In this document: positions 42,278-51,331 of the stretch, piece after piece
How the letters are laid out: each line of letters opens with the position of its first letter
Position numbering within the stretch: position 1 is the stretch's first letter
Assembly (NCBI RefSeq): GCF_002305875.1
Contig: NZ_CP022098.1
Coordinates: 8,742,001-8,806,000 of the forward strand
Direction: 5' to 3'
Origin: Cystobacter fuscus
Lineage (GTDB): Bacteria > Myxococcota > Myxococcia > Myxococcales > Myxococcaceae
DNA length: 64,000 nt
The notes under the pieces: model-generated
What the model was told of the DNA's origin: nothing
The model's database searches: none
Seen by the model: the letters and a program-made list of their open reading frames with translations, nothing else
Translations under genes and position numbers: made by a program

Positions 42278-43786
42278 ATGGAGACGTCCCCCCCGCTCCT
42301 CCGGTTGTCGAACATCACCCGAAGCTTTCCCGGCGTCGTCGCCAACGACCACGTCAGCCTCGACCTCCACGCGGGCGAGGTCCATGCCCTGCTGGGCGAG
42401 AACGGCGCGGGAAAGACGACATTGATGAACATCCTCTATGGGCTGGATGCACCGGACTCGGGGGAGATCCTCGTCGATGGGCTCCCCGTGCGCATGGGCT
42501 CTCCCGCCCAGGCGTTGCGGCGGGGCATCGCCCTGGTGCCGCAACATCCCCTGCTCGTGGAGCGCCATACCGTGGCGGAGAACCTGGCGCTCGGCCTGCG
42601 CGGCGGCTGGCTGATGACCCGGCACCGGCTGCGAGCCACCCTGCGCGAGCGGCTCGCCGGCCAACCCCTCCCGATGGACCTCGACATCCGGGTGGAGAAC
42701 CTCTCCGCCGGAGAGAAACAGCGGCTGGAGATCCTCCGCGCGCTGCTGCGCGGCGTCCGCGTCCTCATCCTGGACGAGCCCACCAGCGTGCTCACCCCCC
42801 AGGAAGTGGAGCCGCTCTTCCAGCAGCTCGCCCAGCTCAAGGCCCAAGGCGTGGGCATCCTCTTCATCAGCCACAAGCTGGATGAGGTGCTCGCGCACTC
42901 GGATCGCATCACCGTGCTGCGCGCGGGCCGCAAGGTGGGCGAGGCGTCCGCGCGCGAGACGACGCGGGAGCAGTTGGTGAAGTTGATGCTGGGACGCGAG
43001 GCGGTACCCCGGCCCCAGCTCGCACCGCCCCGGCCGGGCGTGCGGCTGGAGGTCCAGGGCCTGGAGGTCCGCTCGGATCGCGGCACGCGGGCGGTGAAGA
43101 ACATCCACTTCTCGCTGGCACCCGGGGAGATCCTCGGCATCGCGGGAGTCGCGGGCAGTGGCCAGCGCGAACTCGTGGAGGCGCTCACGGGCCTGCGGCC
43201 CTACCAGGGACAGGTGCGCTTCGAGGGGCAGCCCCTGCGGGCGACGTCACCGGCGGAGCTGTTCGCCCGGGGCGTGGCCCATGTCCCCGAGGAGCGCGCC
43301 GCCGGAACGGTGCCCTCGCTGAGCGTGGCGGAGAACCTCGCCCTGCGCACGTGGAACACGGCGCTGCGGCGCGGGCCCTGGCTGGACCGGGCGCGCATGG
43401 AACGCGAAGCGCTCGGCATCATCCAGACATATGGCATCGCCACACCGAGCCCACGCACCCCGCTGCGACTGCTGTCCGGAGGCAACATCCAGCGCGCGGT
43501 GCTCGCACGGGAGCTGGCGGGCTCGCCCCGGCTGCTCATCGCCGTCCATCCCACCTACGGGGTGGACATCGGGGCCACCGAGCGGGTGCACCGGCTGCTC
43601 ATCGAGCGGGCCCAGGAAGGCATGTCCGTGCTGCTGGTGACGGAGGATCTCGAGGAGCTGTTCACGCTCTCGCATCGCGTGGCCGCGCTCTACCAGGGCG
43701 AGCTGCGGGGACCCTGGCCCGCGGGCGAGGTGGACGTGGAGCGGCTCGGGCGGATGATGACGCAGGCGATGGAGGGCGCGGCGTGA
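42278..43786 (+). CDS. ABC transporter ATPase, nucleoside-type (YufO/NupO-like)
   Basis: 502 residues, two fused nucleotide-binding domains as in sugar/nucleoside importers. Domain 1 has Walker A GENGAGKTT (about 48), signature LSAGEKQRLE and Walker B LILDEPTS. Domain 2 has a degenerate Walker A (GVAGSGQREL, Q for K) and signature LSGGNIQRAV, the normal asymmetry of this family. ATG 42278 follows no strong ribosome site; an upstream in-frame GTG at 42233 is possible. The stop overlaps the first permease gene (GTGA). It diverges from the toxin gene by about 207 bases. Confidence 0.92.
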   Translation: METSPPLLRLSNITRSFPGVVANDHVSLDLHAGEVHALLGENGAGKTTLMNILYGLDAPDSGEILVDGLPVRMGSPAQALRRGIALVPQHPLLVERHTVAENLALGLRGGWLMTRHRLRATLRERLAGQPLPMDLDIRVENLSAGEKQRLEILRALLRGVRVLILDEPTSVLTPQEVEPLFQQLAQLKAQGVGILFISHKLDEVLAHSDRITVLRAGRKVGEASARETTREQLVKLMLGREAVPRPQLAPPRPGVRLEVQGLEVRSDRGTRAVKNIHFSLAPGEILGIAGVAGSGQRELVEALTGLRPYQGQVRFEGQPLRATSPAELFARGVAHVPEERAAGTVPSLSVAENLALRTWNTALRRGPWLDRARMEREALGIIQTYGIATPSPRTPLRLLSGGNIQRAVLARELAGSPRLLIAVHPTYGVDIGATERVHRLLIERAQEGMSVLLVTEDLEELFTLSHRVAALYQGELRGPWPAGEVDVERLGRMMTQAMEGAA

Positions 43787-44838
43787 TCCGCCTGGAACAG
43801 GAGCCCCGGCCCCGCCGGGCGAAGGCGCTCGGGGTGTACCTGGGCATGGGCGTGATCGCGTTCGCGCTGACCGGAGGCGTCTTCGCGGCGTATGGCGTGA
43901 GCCCGTGGGAGGTCTACCGCGCGCTGCTCGAGGGCACGTTGGGCGAGCGCCAGGGACTGGCCGAGGTCCTGCGCCGCACCCTCCCCCTGCTGCTCATCGG
44001 GGGAGGGCTCACCCTGGCCTTCCGCGTGGGGTTCTTCAACATCGGCGCGGAGGGACAGCTCCTGATGGGCGCGGTGGGGGGCACGGCCGTCGCGCTCTTC
44101 CTGCCACCGGGGGCGCTGAGCCTGCCCCTCATGTTCCTCGCGGGCGCGGTGGCCGGAGGGCTGTGGGCCCTGCCCGCCGCGTGGCTGCGCTCGCGCGTGG
44201 ACGTGAACGAGATCCTCACCACGTTGATGTTGAACGCGGTGGCCGGCTCCTTCGTGCTCTACCTCGTCAGTGGCCCGTGGCGGGGGGAGCAGGTCCAGGG
44301 CTACACCTATACCGACGCGTTCCCGGACGCGGCCTCGCTCCCGGTGCTGGGGGACACGTTGGTGCACTGGCCCACCGGGGTGCTCGGGGCGGTGCTCGCG
44401 CTGGCCCTGCAGGTGCTGCTCACGCGGACGTCCCTCGGCTACGCGCTGCGGGTGGTGGGGGCGAGCCCCCGGGCGGCGCGCTACGCGGGCCTGCCCACGG
44501 GTCGGGTGGTGCTGCTCACCGGCCTGCTCTCGGGCGGAGCCGCGGGGCTGGCGGGCGTGGGCGAGGTGGCCGGCATCCATCACCGGCTGTTGGATCCCAC
44601 CCAGCTCTCGCTCGGCTACGGCTTCACCGCCATCATCGTGGCGTGGCTGGCCCGGGGTCACCCGGCGCTGGTGCTGCTCACCGCGCCCCTCATGGGCGTC
44701 ATCCTCGCGGGAGGCGATCTGCTCAAGATCAGCTTCAACATGCCCTTCCGGGTCATCGACGTCTTCAGTGGAGTGTTGTTGCTCTGCCTCATCTCCGGCG
44801 AGGCCCTGGCGCGCTACCGCGTGAGGTGGGGACGATGA
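43783..44838 (+). CDS. ABC transporter permease 1, nucleoside-type (YufP/NupP-like)
   Basis: 351 residues with eight to ten hydrophobic helices. FFNIGAEGQLLMGA and DVNEILTTLMLNAVA (in the second third) are the conserved blocks of BPD_transp_2-type permeases for ribose and nucleosides. GTG 43783 overlaps the ATPase stop and the stop overlaps the next ATG, so all components are coupled. It should form a heterodimer with permease 2 in the inner membrane. Confidence 0.92.
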   Translation: MIRLEQEPRPRRAKALGVYLGMGVIAFALTGGVFAAYGVSPWEVYRALLEGTLGERQGLAEVLRRTLPLLLIGGGLTLAFRVGFFNIGAEGQLLMGAVGGTAVALFLPPGALSLPLMFLAGAVAGGLWALPAAWLRSRVDVNEILTTLMLNAVAGSFVLYLVSGPWRGEQVQGYTYTDAFPDAASLPVLGDTLVHWPTGVLGAVLALALQVLLTRTSLGYALRVVGASPRAARYAGLPTGRVVLLTGLLSGGAAGLAGVGEVAGIHHRLLDPTQLSLGYGFTAIIVAWLARGHPALVLLTAPLMGVILAGGDLLKISFNMPFRVIDVFSGVLLLCLISGEALARYRVRWGR

Positions 44839-45698
44839 TCGACGAAATGATCCAGGCGCTGCTCCGGGCGCTCTCCTTCGGCACGCCGCTGCTGCTGGCG
44901 TGTCTGGGCGTGCTCGTCAACGAGCGGGCGGGCGTGGTGAACCTGGGGGTGGAGGGAATGATGGCGCTGGGGGCCCTGACGGCCTTCGGCGTGGCGACGG
45001 AGACGGAGTCGTTGGGGCTCGCGGTGGCGCTGTCCCTGGTGGCCGGAGCGCTGGCGGCGCTGCTGCATGGCTTCGTGACGCTCACGCTGCGCGCCAACGC
45101 GTACGTGTCCGGGCTGGCGCTGACGATGTTGGGGCTGGGCGTGGCGGGGCTCCTGGGCAACCGCTACGAGGGAGCCATCCTCATGGAGCCCGCGCCCGAG
45201 CTGCCCTTCACCGTGGCGGCGGGAGTGCTGGCCGTGGGCCTCTGGGCCTTCCTGCACGCCACGAGACCGGGGCTGGTGCTGCGCTCGGTGGGAGAGAACC
45301 CGGCGGCGGCGGACGTGCTGGGCGTGAGCGTGGGCGGGGTGCGCTACCTGGCGGTGGCCTTCGGCGGCGCGCTGGCGGGACTGGCCGGCGCGTTCCTGTC
45401 GCTGGCCTACCGTCCGGCGTGGACGGATGGCATGACGGCGGGCCTGGGGTGGATCGCCGTGGCCCTGGTCATCTTCGTGGGGTGGAGCCCCCCGCGCGCG
45501 GTGCTCGGCTCGGTCTTCTTCGGACTGCTCTATTATTTGCAATTCCGGCTCCAGGATCAGAGCCGGGTGCCCACCGAGCTCTTCGCGGCCATGCCCTACC
45601 TGCTCGTGGTGGGGGTGCTGGCGCTCGCGGGGCTGCGGCGCACGCAGGGCTCGGCGCCGGCGGCGTTGGGCAAACCCTATCATCGGGGCGAGCGGTAA
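44835..45698 (+). CDS. ABC transporter permease 2, nucleoside-type (YufQ/NupQ-like)
   Basis: 287 residues, hydrophobic throughout. GVLVNERAGVVNLGVEGMMALG near the start (in two parts) and LRSVGENPAAADVLGVSV are typical of the second permease in BMP-family nucleoside importers. ATG 44835 overlaps the previous stop (ATGA). The binding-protein gene follows after 19 bases with AAGGAG upstream of its start. Confidence 0.92.
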   Translation: MIDEMIQALLRALSFGTPLLLACLGVLVNERAGVVNLGVEGMMALGALTAFGVATETESLGLAVALSLVAGALAALLHGFVTLTLRANAYVSGLALTMLGLGVAGLLGNRYEGAILMEPAPELPFTVAAGVLAVGLWAFLHATRPGLVLRSVGENPAAADVLGVSVGGVRYLAVAFGGALAGLAGAFLSLAYRPAWTDGMTAGLGWIAVALVIFVGWSPPRAVLGSVFFGLLYYLQFRLQDQSRVPTELFAAMPYLLVVGVLALAGLRRTQGSAPAALGKPYHRGER

Positions 45699-45717
45699 TC
45701 AGACAAGGAGCATACGG

Positions 45718-46869
45718 ATGAAGTCACCTGGGTTGTGGCTGGTATTGCTGGCATTGGGACTGGCGGGCTCGGCGCGAGCGGACGAGGCGAAGCTCAAGGC
45801 GTGCTTCGTCTACGTGGGGCCGGTGGGAGACATCGGCTGGAGCCATGCGCACGACGAGGCGCGCAAGCTGACCCTGAAGGCGCTGCCCTGGTTGGAGACC
45901 CAGTACGTGGAGTCCGTGCCCGAGGGCCAGGCGCTGCCCGTCATCGATCGGCTGGTGAAGGGCGGCTGTCAGGTGGTGTTCACCACGAGCTTCGGCTTCA
46001 TGGATCAGACGCTCGAGGCGGCCAGGAAATACCCGAAGGTGGTGTTCGCGCATGCCACGGGCTTCAAGCGGGCGCCCAACATGGCCACCTACATGGCCGA
46101 CTTCTACCAAATCTACTACCTCAACGGCCTGATGGCGGGGGCACTGACGAAGACCGGCAAGGTGGGCTACGTGGGCGCCTTCCCCATCCCCGAGTTGAAG
46201 CGTCACATCTCCGCGTTCGCCATGGGCGTGCGGGCGGTGAATCCCCAGGCCACGGTGAACGTGAAGTGGATCAGCGCCTGGGTGAGCCCGGTGAAGGCGC
46301 GCGAGGCGGCCGAGGCGCTGATGGCCGAGGGCAATGACGTGCTGGCCTTCACCGAGGACACGGCCACGGTGGTGCAGGTGGCGGGACGCAAGAAGGTGCC
46401 GTCCTTCGCGCACTACTCACCCATGCAGCGCTTCGCGCCGGACTTCGTGGTGTCCGGACAACTGGTGCACTGGGAGAAGATCTACATCGACTTCCTGAGC
46501 AAGGTGCGCGACGGCACGTACGCGCCGGGCAAGCTCCAGGACGTGGACTACTGGTGGCTGCTGCGCGAGGGCGCGGTGGAGATGGGCGGCCAGCCGGGAG
46601 TGCCCATCAATCCCAAGTTCGTGGACGCGCTGAAGAAGGCGCAGATGACGGTCAACGGCAAGCAGGTGTCCGTGCATGACCGGGTGCTGGAGCTGCTCAA
46701 GGACATGTCCTCGAGCAAGCCCGGCTTCGATCCCTTCACCGGCCCGCTCCAGGATCGCCACGGAGCCACGCGCGTGCCCGCGGGCAAGACGCTGACGAAG
46801 GAGGAGCTCAACCAGATGCAGTGGATGGCCCCCGGAGTCACCGGCCCGGTGGCCGACGAGCCCCGATAA
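45718..46869 (+). CDS. BMP/PnrA family substrate-binding protein
   Basis: 383 residues with a type I signal peptide (cleavage near ARA-DE, residue 22); the family is more often a lipoprotein, but no lipobox cysteine is present here. KACFVYVGPVGDIGWSHAHDEAR (in two parts) opens the binding fold; VVFAHATG, MADFYQIYYLNGLMAG and GYVGAFPIPEL are BMP hallmarks. Members bind purine nucleosides or related ligands. Completes a four-gene importer. A perfect hairpin follows the stop. Nucleosides could come from lysed prey; the ligand is inferred from family. Confidence 0.92.
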   Translation: MKSPGLWLVLLALGLAGSARADEAKLKACFVYVGPVGDIGWSHAHDEARKLTLKALPWLETQYVESVPEGQALPVIDRLVKGGCQVVFTTSFGFMDQTLEAARKYPKVVFAHATGFKRAPNMATYMADFYQIYYLNGLMAGALTKTGKVGYVGAFPIPELKRHISAFAMGVRAVNPQATVNVKWISAWVSPVKAREAAEALMAEGNDVLAFTEDTATVVQVAGRKKVPSFAHYSPMQRFAPDFVVSGQLVHWEKIYIDFLSKVRDGTYAPGKLQDVDYWWLLREGAVEMGGQPGVPINPKFVDALKKAQMTVNGKQVSVHDRVLELLKDMSSSKPGFDPFTGPLQDRHGATRVPAGKTLTKEELNQMQWMAPGVTGPVADEPR

Positions 46870-46888
46870 AGAAGCGAAGGACGCCAAA

Positions 46889-46916
46889 GGAGACGTCATC
46901 CAGAGATGACGTCTCC
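46889..46916 (+). terminator. Perfect 12-base hairpin after the importer operon
   Basis: GGAGACGTCATC (46889-46900) and GATGACGTCTCC (46905-46916) pair perfectly around a CAGA loop, 20 bases after the binding-protein stop. There is no T-run; it may terminate or stabilise the mRNA 3' end. Confidence 0.7.
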
Positions 46917-47040
46917 AGCAAAGGAGGCTGATTTTGGCCAGCAGCCGCATCACGCCCCCTCACCGGGGCGCCACCACCTGAACGCACTGCCGACGACAGC
47001 CCCGGCTCCGAGGTCTCCTCGGGCCGGGGTGTTTCATCCT

Positions 47041-47760
47041 CTAATCGAGCACCGGGCGAAGTAACCCCTTTGCGTCCAACACCTCCTGAACCCTGCGTCC
47101 GAGCGACACGTGCTCCGGGTTGGCGGCGGTGAGTCGCTCCGGCGCGCCAACGATCAGGTTGCCCTTGTCTTCGACGGGCTCAACGCGGACGGGCGGCGGT
47201 AGTGGCGGAATCTCCCCGCGACTTCGGGCAAGATAGGTGAGCCAACCCACAAAGCCTCTTGGATCTCTCGCAGGTCGAAGCGCCCTACGAAACTCATGGG
47301 TGGCGATGACGCCGAAGAGGGGATCCCATGCGAGCACCATTGCCCGCAGCACGTTCACGAGAACAGCCGTTTTCATCACGCGCGGCCCCTCTGGCTCGAT
47401 TTCGGGCCATGGGAGGTACAGCAAGCAGCAGTTGGGATAGGCCCCGGAAGCATCTCCACACGTGAGGTTCACCATGCCCCCGCGCCCGTCCTCGGCGTGA
47501 CCTGTCCAGGCACCGAAGCTGAAACCGTCTATTCCGAGTTGGTTCTCCTCACTCTGATAGAAGCGAAGGAAGGTCGCAAAGTCCGGCGTGAACTCCTGCT
47601 GGAGCGCCTCCTCCAGCGAGTCCCCCTGCTCGAACCAACGAGCGTAAATCTCGTCGCACTGCGAGAGGAGGCGAAAGAAAGCCACCGAGCGCCGGGCGCA
47701 CTCCTCTGCGGACTCCAGCCGGGCCGGCCAGTAGACGGCTGCATAGTAGCTTTCCATCAT
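47041..47760 (-). CDS. Imm52 family immunity protein (copy 2)
   Basis: 239 residues, paralogue of the gene at 39767. MESYYAAVYWPARLESAEECARR and VGWLTYLARSRG-IPPLPPPVRVEPVEDKG (each in parts) mark Imm52. Its ATG overlaps the toxin stop (ATGA), so it was translationally coupled to the toxin. The toxin has lost its native 5' end, so expression now depends on read-through from the insertion element or an internal promoter. Keeping an intact immunity gene behind a broken toxin fits selection for protection against siblings that still carry the full toxin. Confidence 0.85.
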   Translation of the reverse strand: MMESYYAAVYWPARLESAEECARRSVAFFRLLSQCDEIYARWFEQGDSLEEALQQEFTPDFATFLRFYQSEENQLGIDGFSFGAWTGHAEDGRGGMVNLTCGDASGAYPNCCLLYLPWPEIEPEGPRVMKTAVLVNVLRAMVLAWDPLFGVIATHEFRRALRPARDPRGFVGWLTYLARSRGEIPPLPPPVRVEPVEDKGNLIVGAPERLTAANPEHVSLGRRVQEVLDAKGLLRPVLD

Positions 47761-49308
47761 GGCACTCCTCCGGCTGCGGCTCGCTGGTAGACAACCTCGA
47801 TCCCGGTAACACCCGCATTCTCGAGCATCTTCTCAAGAATACCGACCATCTCCGGCTCTGCAACGTACCACCGGATAGGAACCCCATTCGCCACCCTGAA
47901 CTGGCGCTTGGCAGTCTCAAGGAGCTTCTTGGCGCCCTTGAAATACCTCTTGGGATCGAGCTTTTCGTCATAGTGCTTAGCGTAGTTGAAAGCCTTGCCG
48001 TCCTGCAGAACACCCTCCGAGATGCTGTAGCCGTCGAAGTCCGCCTTCTCTCCATTCCTCCAAACGCGATAGACCCACCCCGGCGGAGCCCCCGTCACTT
48101 GGCATTGGTAGCACCGAGAGTCCTCCGACATGCTCTCGTTTGCCTGCTCCCACTTCCCAGGACCGCCAGAGGGAGGCCAGCCTCCCCCGCCCTGCGCGCC
48201 CATGTTCGCCATGTGCAGAACGTAGGTGGCACTCAGCGCGTTTCCCGCTACGGCAACCGCGCCCCCTACAGGAACCGCGACCAATCGCACAGCGAGAAGC
48301 CCATCACTCGAGAGCGACAAGACTGGCACGCTCATACTCCCGAGCGTCCCCCCCCAGGACGATGCCTTCGCGGCCCCCGCCCCCGCGGTACCCACCGTCA
48401 GGACAATCCCCGTCGCCAGCCGTGACACGGTGCGGACCTTCTCCGCATAGGGCTTGTGCCGAAACTCGTCCCAAAGCCGCGGGGAGTTCTCGTAGAGCTG
48501 CCTCACTGCGCCCGGCAGCTGCGCGAGCCCCTCGAGCGTCTCGCCCGTGTAGAAGACGAGCCGGTAGAGGCCTTCCACCAGGTCCACCACGGCGAGAACC
48601 GCCCCCTCGGCCACCGCCAGCGCCGGGTTGTCGTCGGGCTCGTAAAGGCCCGTCGGTGGCACCCCTTTCGGGACCTCGAGCTGCTGGTTGACCGGAAGAA
48701 GGCGCTCTCCCTCAATGACATAGAAGGGACCAACCTCAAAGCGACCAGCCCGTAGCGTTCCGTCCTCGGCGAGCACAACCTGCCCCGCCTTCTGGATCGC
48801 TACTCCAGAGGTGACCCTTACCAAGTATCCGTCTGGACGAAGCACCAGCAGCCGCGAAAAGCGCCGCATGCGCGCGTGGAGTTCGTCCCTCGTCACCACC
48901 TCGGCCCCCGTGGCTACTTCCAAGAGCAGGTGCGCTGCCATGCGGCGGAGCCCGAAGTTACCCAGTGTCACCGGCGTAGAGAGCAGATGTGAAACCAGCG
49001 CCAGAGCCTGCTGGGGCGCCAACGTCCGCCCGTCCTTCGGCAACGCGCTGCTGGGGACACCCGCCTGGGAGAGGAACCCCTGGAAGTAGTCGAGCGTCAT
49101 GGGCACCTCGAACGGCCGCCCGTCGCCCACTCCATCCCGCCACCCAACGCCCTTGCCCTCCAGCTCCTCCTCCCGGTCGTCCTCGCTCACGCGTCGCTCC
49201 CGAGCCCGCGGTCGCTCTGCCGCTACAGCCCCTTTGGCCGCGTCTTCCTCCAGCGGTGCACCAACCTCGTGCTCAGCGGCGCCCCCGACCGTGTCCTCCA
49301 GGTCCTTA
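47757..49308 (-). pseudogene. Lipoprotein toxin with Tox-REase-5 domain, 5' end removed at an IS junction
   Basis: Second SitA-like toxin, matching copy 1 through the middle region (RMAAHLLLEV, LRPDGYLV, VGPFYVIEG, VPVLSLSSDG) and the toxin tail (FDGYS, QDGK, KRQFRVANGVPIRW). The catalytic E-x-K of copy 1 is D-G-K here, still acceptable for the fold. The coding frame runs unbroken into the end of an insertion element; the first possible ATG (49340) lies inside the element, so the first 11 residues would be IS-encoded. No signal peptide or lipobox remains. Reading rightward past both elements in the same frame gives a stop at 51073-51075 with no leader, so the true 5' end has been deleted or moved. 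Probably inactive as an exported toxin. Confidence 0.75.
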
Positions 49309-50857
49309 GTTCGAGTTTCGCACTTTCTGGCGAGGCTCAAGCCGCCGCTTGGGAGGAGCCCGGGAGGAGGAGGAGCGGTTTTTGTTGACCCTGCTCATCG
49401 CGCGGGGTCGCAGAAAATGCCGAGCGCAAACAGGCGTAGCGCAAGGTGGTGAGCATGTCGGCGAAGGAAGGGCGCACCTTGTGGCGGTACCAGGGGCGGA
49501 AGGGAGGCTCGTAGTGGGTGTGCCCTTCTCTGGCGAACCACAGCACGGTCAGGCTGTAGAGCAGCATGGCCATAGGAGCGGTTCTCCGCACCGCCAAGCG
49601 GCTCCAACCCTGCGGCTCCTCGAAACCCAGGTGGCTCTTGCTTCCTTGGAAGGCTTCCTCAATGGACCATCGTCCGGCGTACCCCTGCAACACCTCCTCC
49701 GCCGTCTGTGTGGAGACGGTGGAGTAGAAAGCTTGCACGGGTCGATTTCCCGTCAGGGGCTCGACGACGACGACCTTGAGCAGACGGTTGGGAACGCTGT
49801 ACCAATACACCAGCCCCTCGACGACACGCACCTTGTCTTGACGTCCATACAGTCGCAGCGTCAGGTGCCGCGCCTTCTGCTTTTCCAACATTTGTTCCGG
49901 GTTGGGCAAGCGAGGCCCACGCCGGCGAGGCCGACCCCGAGTCGTCGTCCGGCGCGCGGGGACAGGGGCGTGCAACCGGGCATCCAATGGCATTCGGCTG
50001 GTGAGGTCAAACCGGTCAGGGAGATGGGCCAGAACACTCTGTCCGCCGTAGGCCGAGTCGGCATACACGTGAAAGCGTCGCTCGGGCACTCCCTTGCTCA
50101 AGCACTTGAGCATTTCGACAGCCAGCTGGGGCCGCGTGCGATAAGTCAGGCGCCAGCGCGCTGCGGATTTGCGATTGAGATAAAGGCGGAAGAGGAGCGG
50201 CAGGCTGAAATAGCGGCCTGGAACACAAGGCAGTTGCACGCGCACGGCCAGCACGACCCACGAGTGCCCCCAGCTGAGGACAGCGCACTGGCGACTGCTG
50301 GCCAACGGGTCATGGTGCATGCCCGTGCCAAACATCTTCACGCCCCGCTTGCGCGCCAGGGTATCGTCCAGAGTGAGGGGCACTGCGCCCGGTTCAAGCA
50401 AGGGCCTGGCCAGGGCGAAGAGCGCCAGGCCCAATGCATCCAGGCTCCAGCGGGCGGTGGCGAAAACCCGGTAATAGGCCGAGTGGTGCTTGTCGCCCAC
50501 GGCTCCAGCGGCCACCAGGACCCCCGTCAGAGTGCGGCGTCCAGCGAACAGCCAGCCTTTGACCACCGTCACCCACGAGGCCCGCGTGGGCGCGTTCATG
50601 GTGGCGCCCAGCGCCAGGAGCAATTGGAGGAAGGAATCCGGCAAGAACATGGTGTCCCCTTGGCGAGAGGGGACAGCCAGCTCGACTCGACGCTCCCCAC
50701 CTCCGCCATCAGCTTGCAGTGGATGACTTCTAACGTCCTGCGGCGCCTCTCGCCCCTCCTGCTCGCCCTCCTGCCGCCAGCTCGCATGAGGAGCAGCCCA
50801 CTCTTCAGCCCCTTCTTCTCTTCCTCTCTCAGCGCATCAAAAGTGCGAAACTCGAAC
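49309..50857 (-). mobile_element. 1549-bp IS701-like insertion sequence
   Basis: The ends are perfect 18-base inverted repeats: GTTCGAGTTTCGCACTTT at 49309-49326 and its complement at 50840-50857. TTA flanks both sides (49306-49308 and 50858-50860), extending to CTTA or TTAG depending on where the end is set, consistent with the short duplications of IS701-type elements. It contains one transposase gene reading leftward. Intact ends and gene suggest a recent, potentially active insertion. Confidence 0.85.
49337..50650 (-). CDS. IS701-like DDE transposase
   Basis: 437 residues. LDDTLARKRG gives the first catalytic aspartate, YADSAYGG the second, and RWSIEEAFQGSK-HLGFEEPQGW the glutamate with the family's K/R spacing, the DDE triad of IS701/IS4-superfamily enzymes that cut and paste DNA. 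ATG 50650 follows AAGGGGA. No frameshift or stop interrupts it. The 3' end of the gene reaches almost to the left inverted repeat. The C-terminal segment is basic and glutamine-rich. Confidence 0.9.
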   Translation of the reverse strand: MFLPDSFLQLLLALGATMNAPTRASWVTVVKGWLFAGRRTLTGVLVAAGAVGDKHHSAYYRVFATARWSLDALGLALFALARPLLEPGAVPLTLDDTLARKRGVKMFGTGMHHDPLASSRQCAVLSWGHSWVVLAVRVQLPCVPGRYFSLPLLFRLYLNRKSAARWRLTYRTRPQLAVEMLKCLSKGVPERRFHVYADSAYGGQSVLAHLPDRFDLTSRMPLDARLHAPVPARRTTTRGRPRRRGPRLPNPEQMLEKQKARHLTLRLYGRQDKVRVVEGLVYWYSVPNRLLKVVVVEPLTGNRPVQAFYSTVSTQTAEEVLQGYAGRWSIEEAFQGSKSHLGFEEPQGWSRLAVRRTAPMAMLLYSLTVLWFAREGHTHYEPPFRPWYRHKVRPSFADMLTTLRYACLRSAFSATPRDEQGQQKPLLLLPGSSQAAA

Positions 50858-50860
50858 TTA

Positions 50861-51001
50861 GAGCTCGTTTCATAAATGGACCTGTCGAGGCAGGTGACGT
50901 TAGCGGCAGAGAGCGAGCCGCACAGCGCACACAACCCTCTCCGAGCAAGGTGAACTGGGTTACCTGTCCTGACCCAGTGGGTTCATTTTTGAAACGAGCA
51001 C
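50861..51001. mobile_element. 141-bp MITE-like element abutting the IS
   Basis: The ends form 22-base inverted repeats (50861-50882 against 50980-51001) matching at 19 of 22 positions, starting GAGCTCGTTTCATAAATG on the left and, complemented, GTGCTCGTTTCAAAAATG on the right. TTA flanks both sides (50858-50860, 51002-51004), the same triplet as at the IS. No transposase gene fits inside. Its repeats differ from those of the IS, so it would be moved by a different enzyme, or it is an internally deleted IS. Confidence 0.6.
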
Positions 51002-51331
51002 TTAGCGTAAATGCTCGCCGAGCCCCGTGGTCGAAGCGCTTGACGACGAATAGAAGGGCGCGAGGGGGGCGTTCACCGAAATGCGACAAGCACCGCAGCA
51101 CCCGGTCAGCTCAGGACAGGTGGGAAGGAGTGCCGTGGCGCGTCAGCCCCCGGCGGGTTGCACGAGTTGGTTGGGCAGGGGAATGGCTTCCCCGCGCAGG
51201 GCCGTCAGCGCGGCCTCTCACACGTAGCTCTGAGCACTCCCCCCCAAACGCCGCGAGCACGGCGGGAAGCCCTCGGGGAGGACTTCCGGCGCCGTGCTCG
51301 GCGGTGACGACGGACTACAAGGGCGAGACGA
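51002..51331. other. 330-base stretch without a gene
   Basis: Right flank of the mobile elements. No convincing gene; short open frames here have no family features. It does not contain the missing toxin leader. It ends in the strong hairpin following the L31 gene (51254-51300). Confidence 0.55.
51254..51300 (-). terminator. Two-tier hairpin terminator after rpmE
   Basis: Outer arms CGAGCACGGCG (51254-51264) and CGCCGTGCTCG (51290-51300) pair perfectly. Inner arms GGAAGCCCTC (51265-51274) and GAGGACTTCC (51278-51287) pair with one mismatch around GGG. Placed 32 bases after the L31 stop codon on the minus strand. Confidence 0.75.

Noticed and set aside
46870-47040. Possible small gene between the importer operon and Imm52
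   Set aside because: Only a hairpin and no start with a ribosome site; the stretch is best read as an end-of-operon spacer.
50829-51101. Possible 90-codon gene across the MITE-like element
   Set aside because: Frame crosses the element's inverted repeat and flank; no ribosome site or family features. It looks like chance coding.
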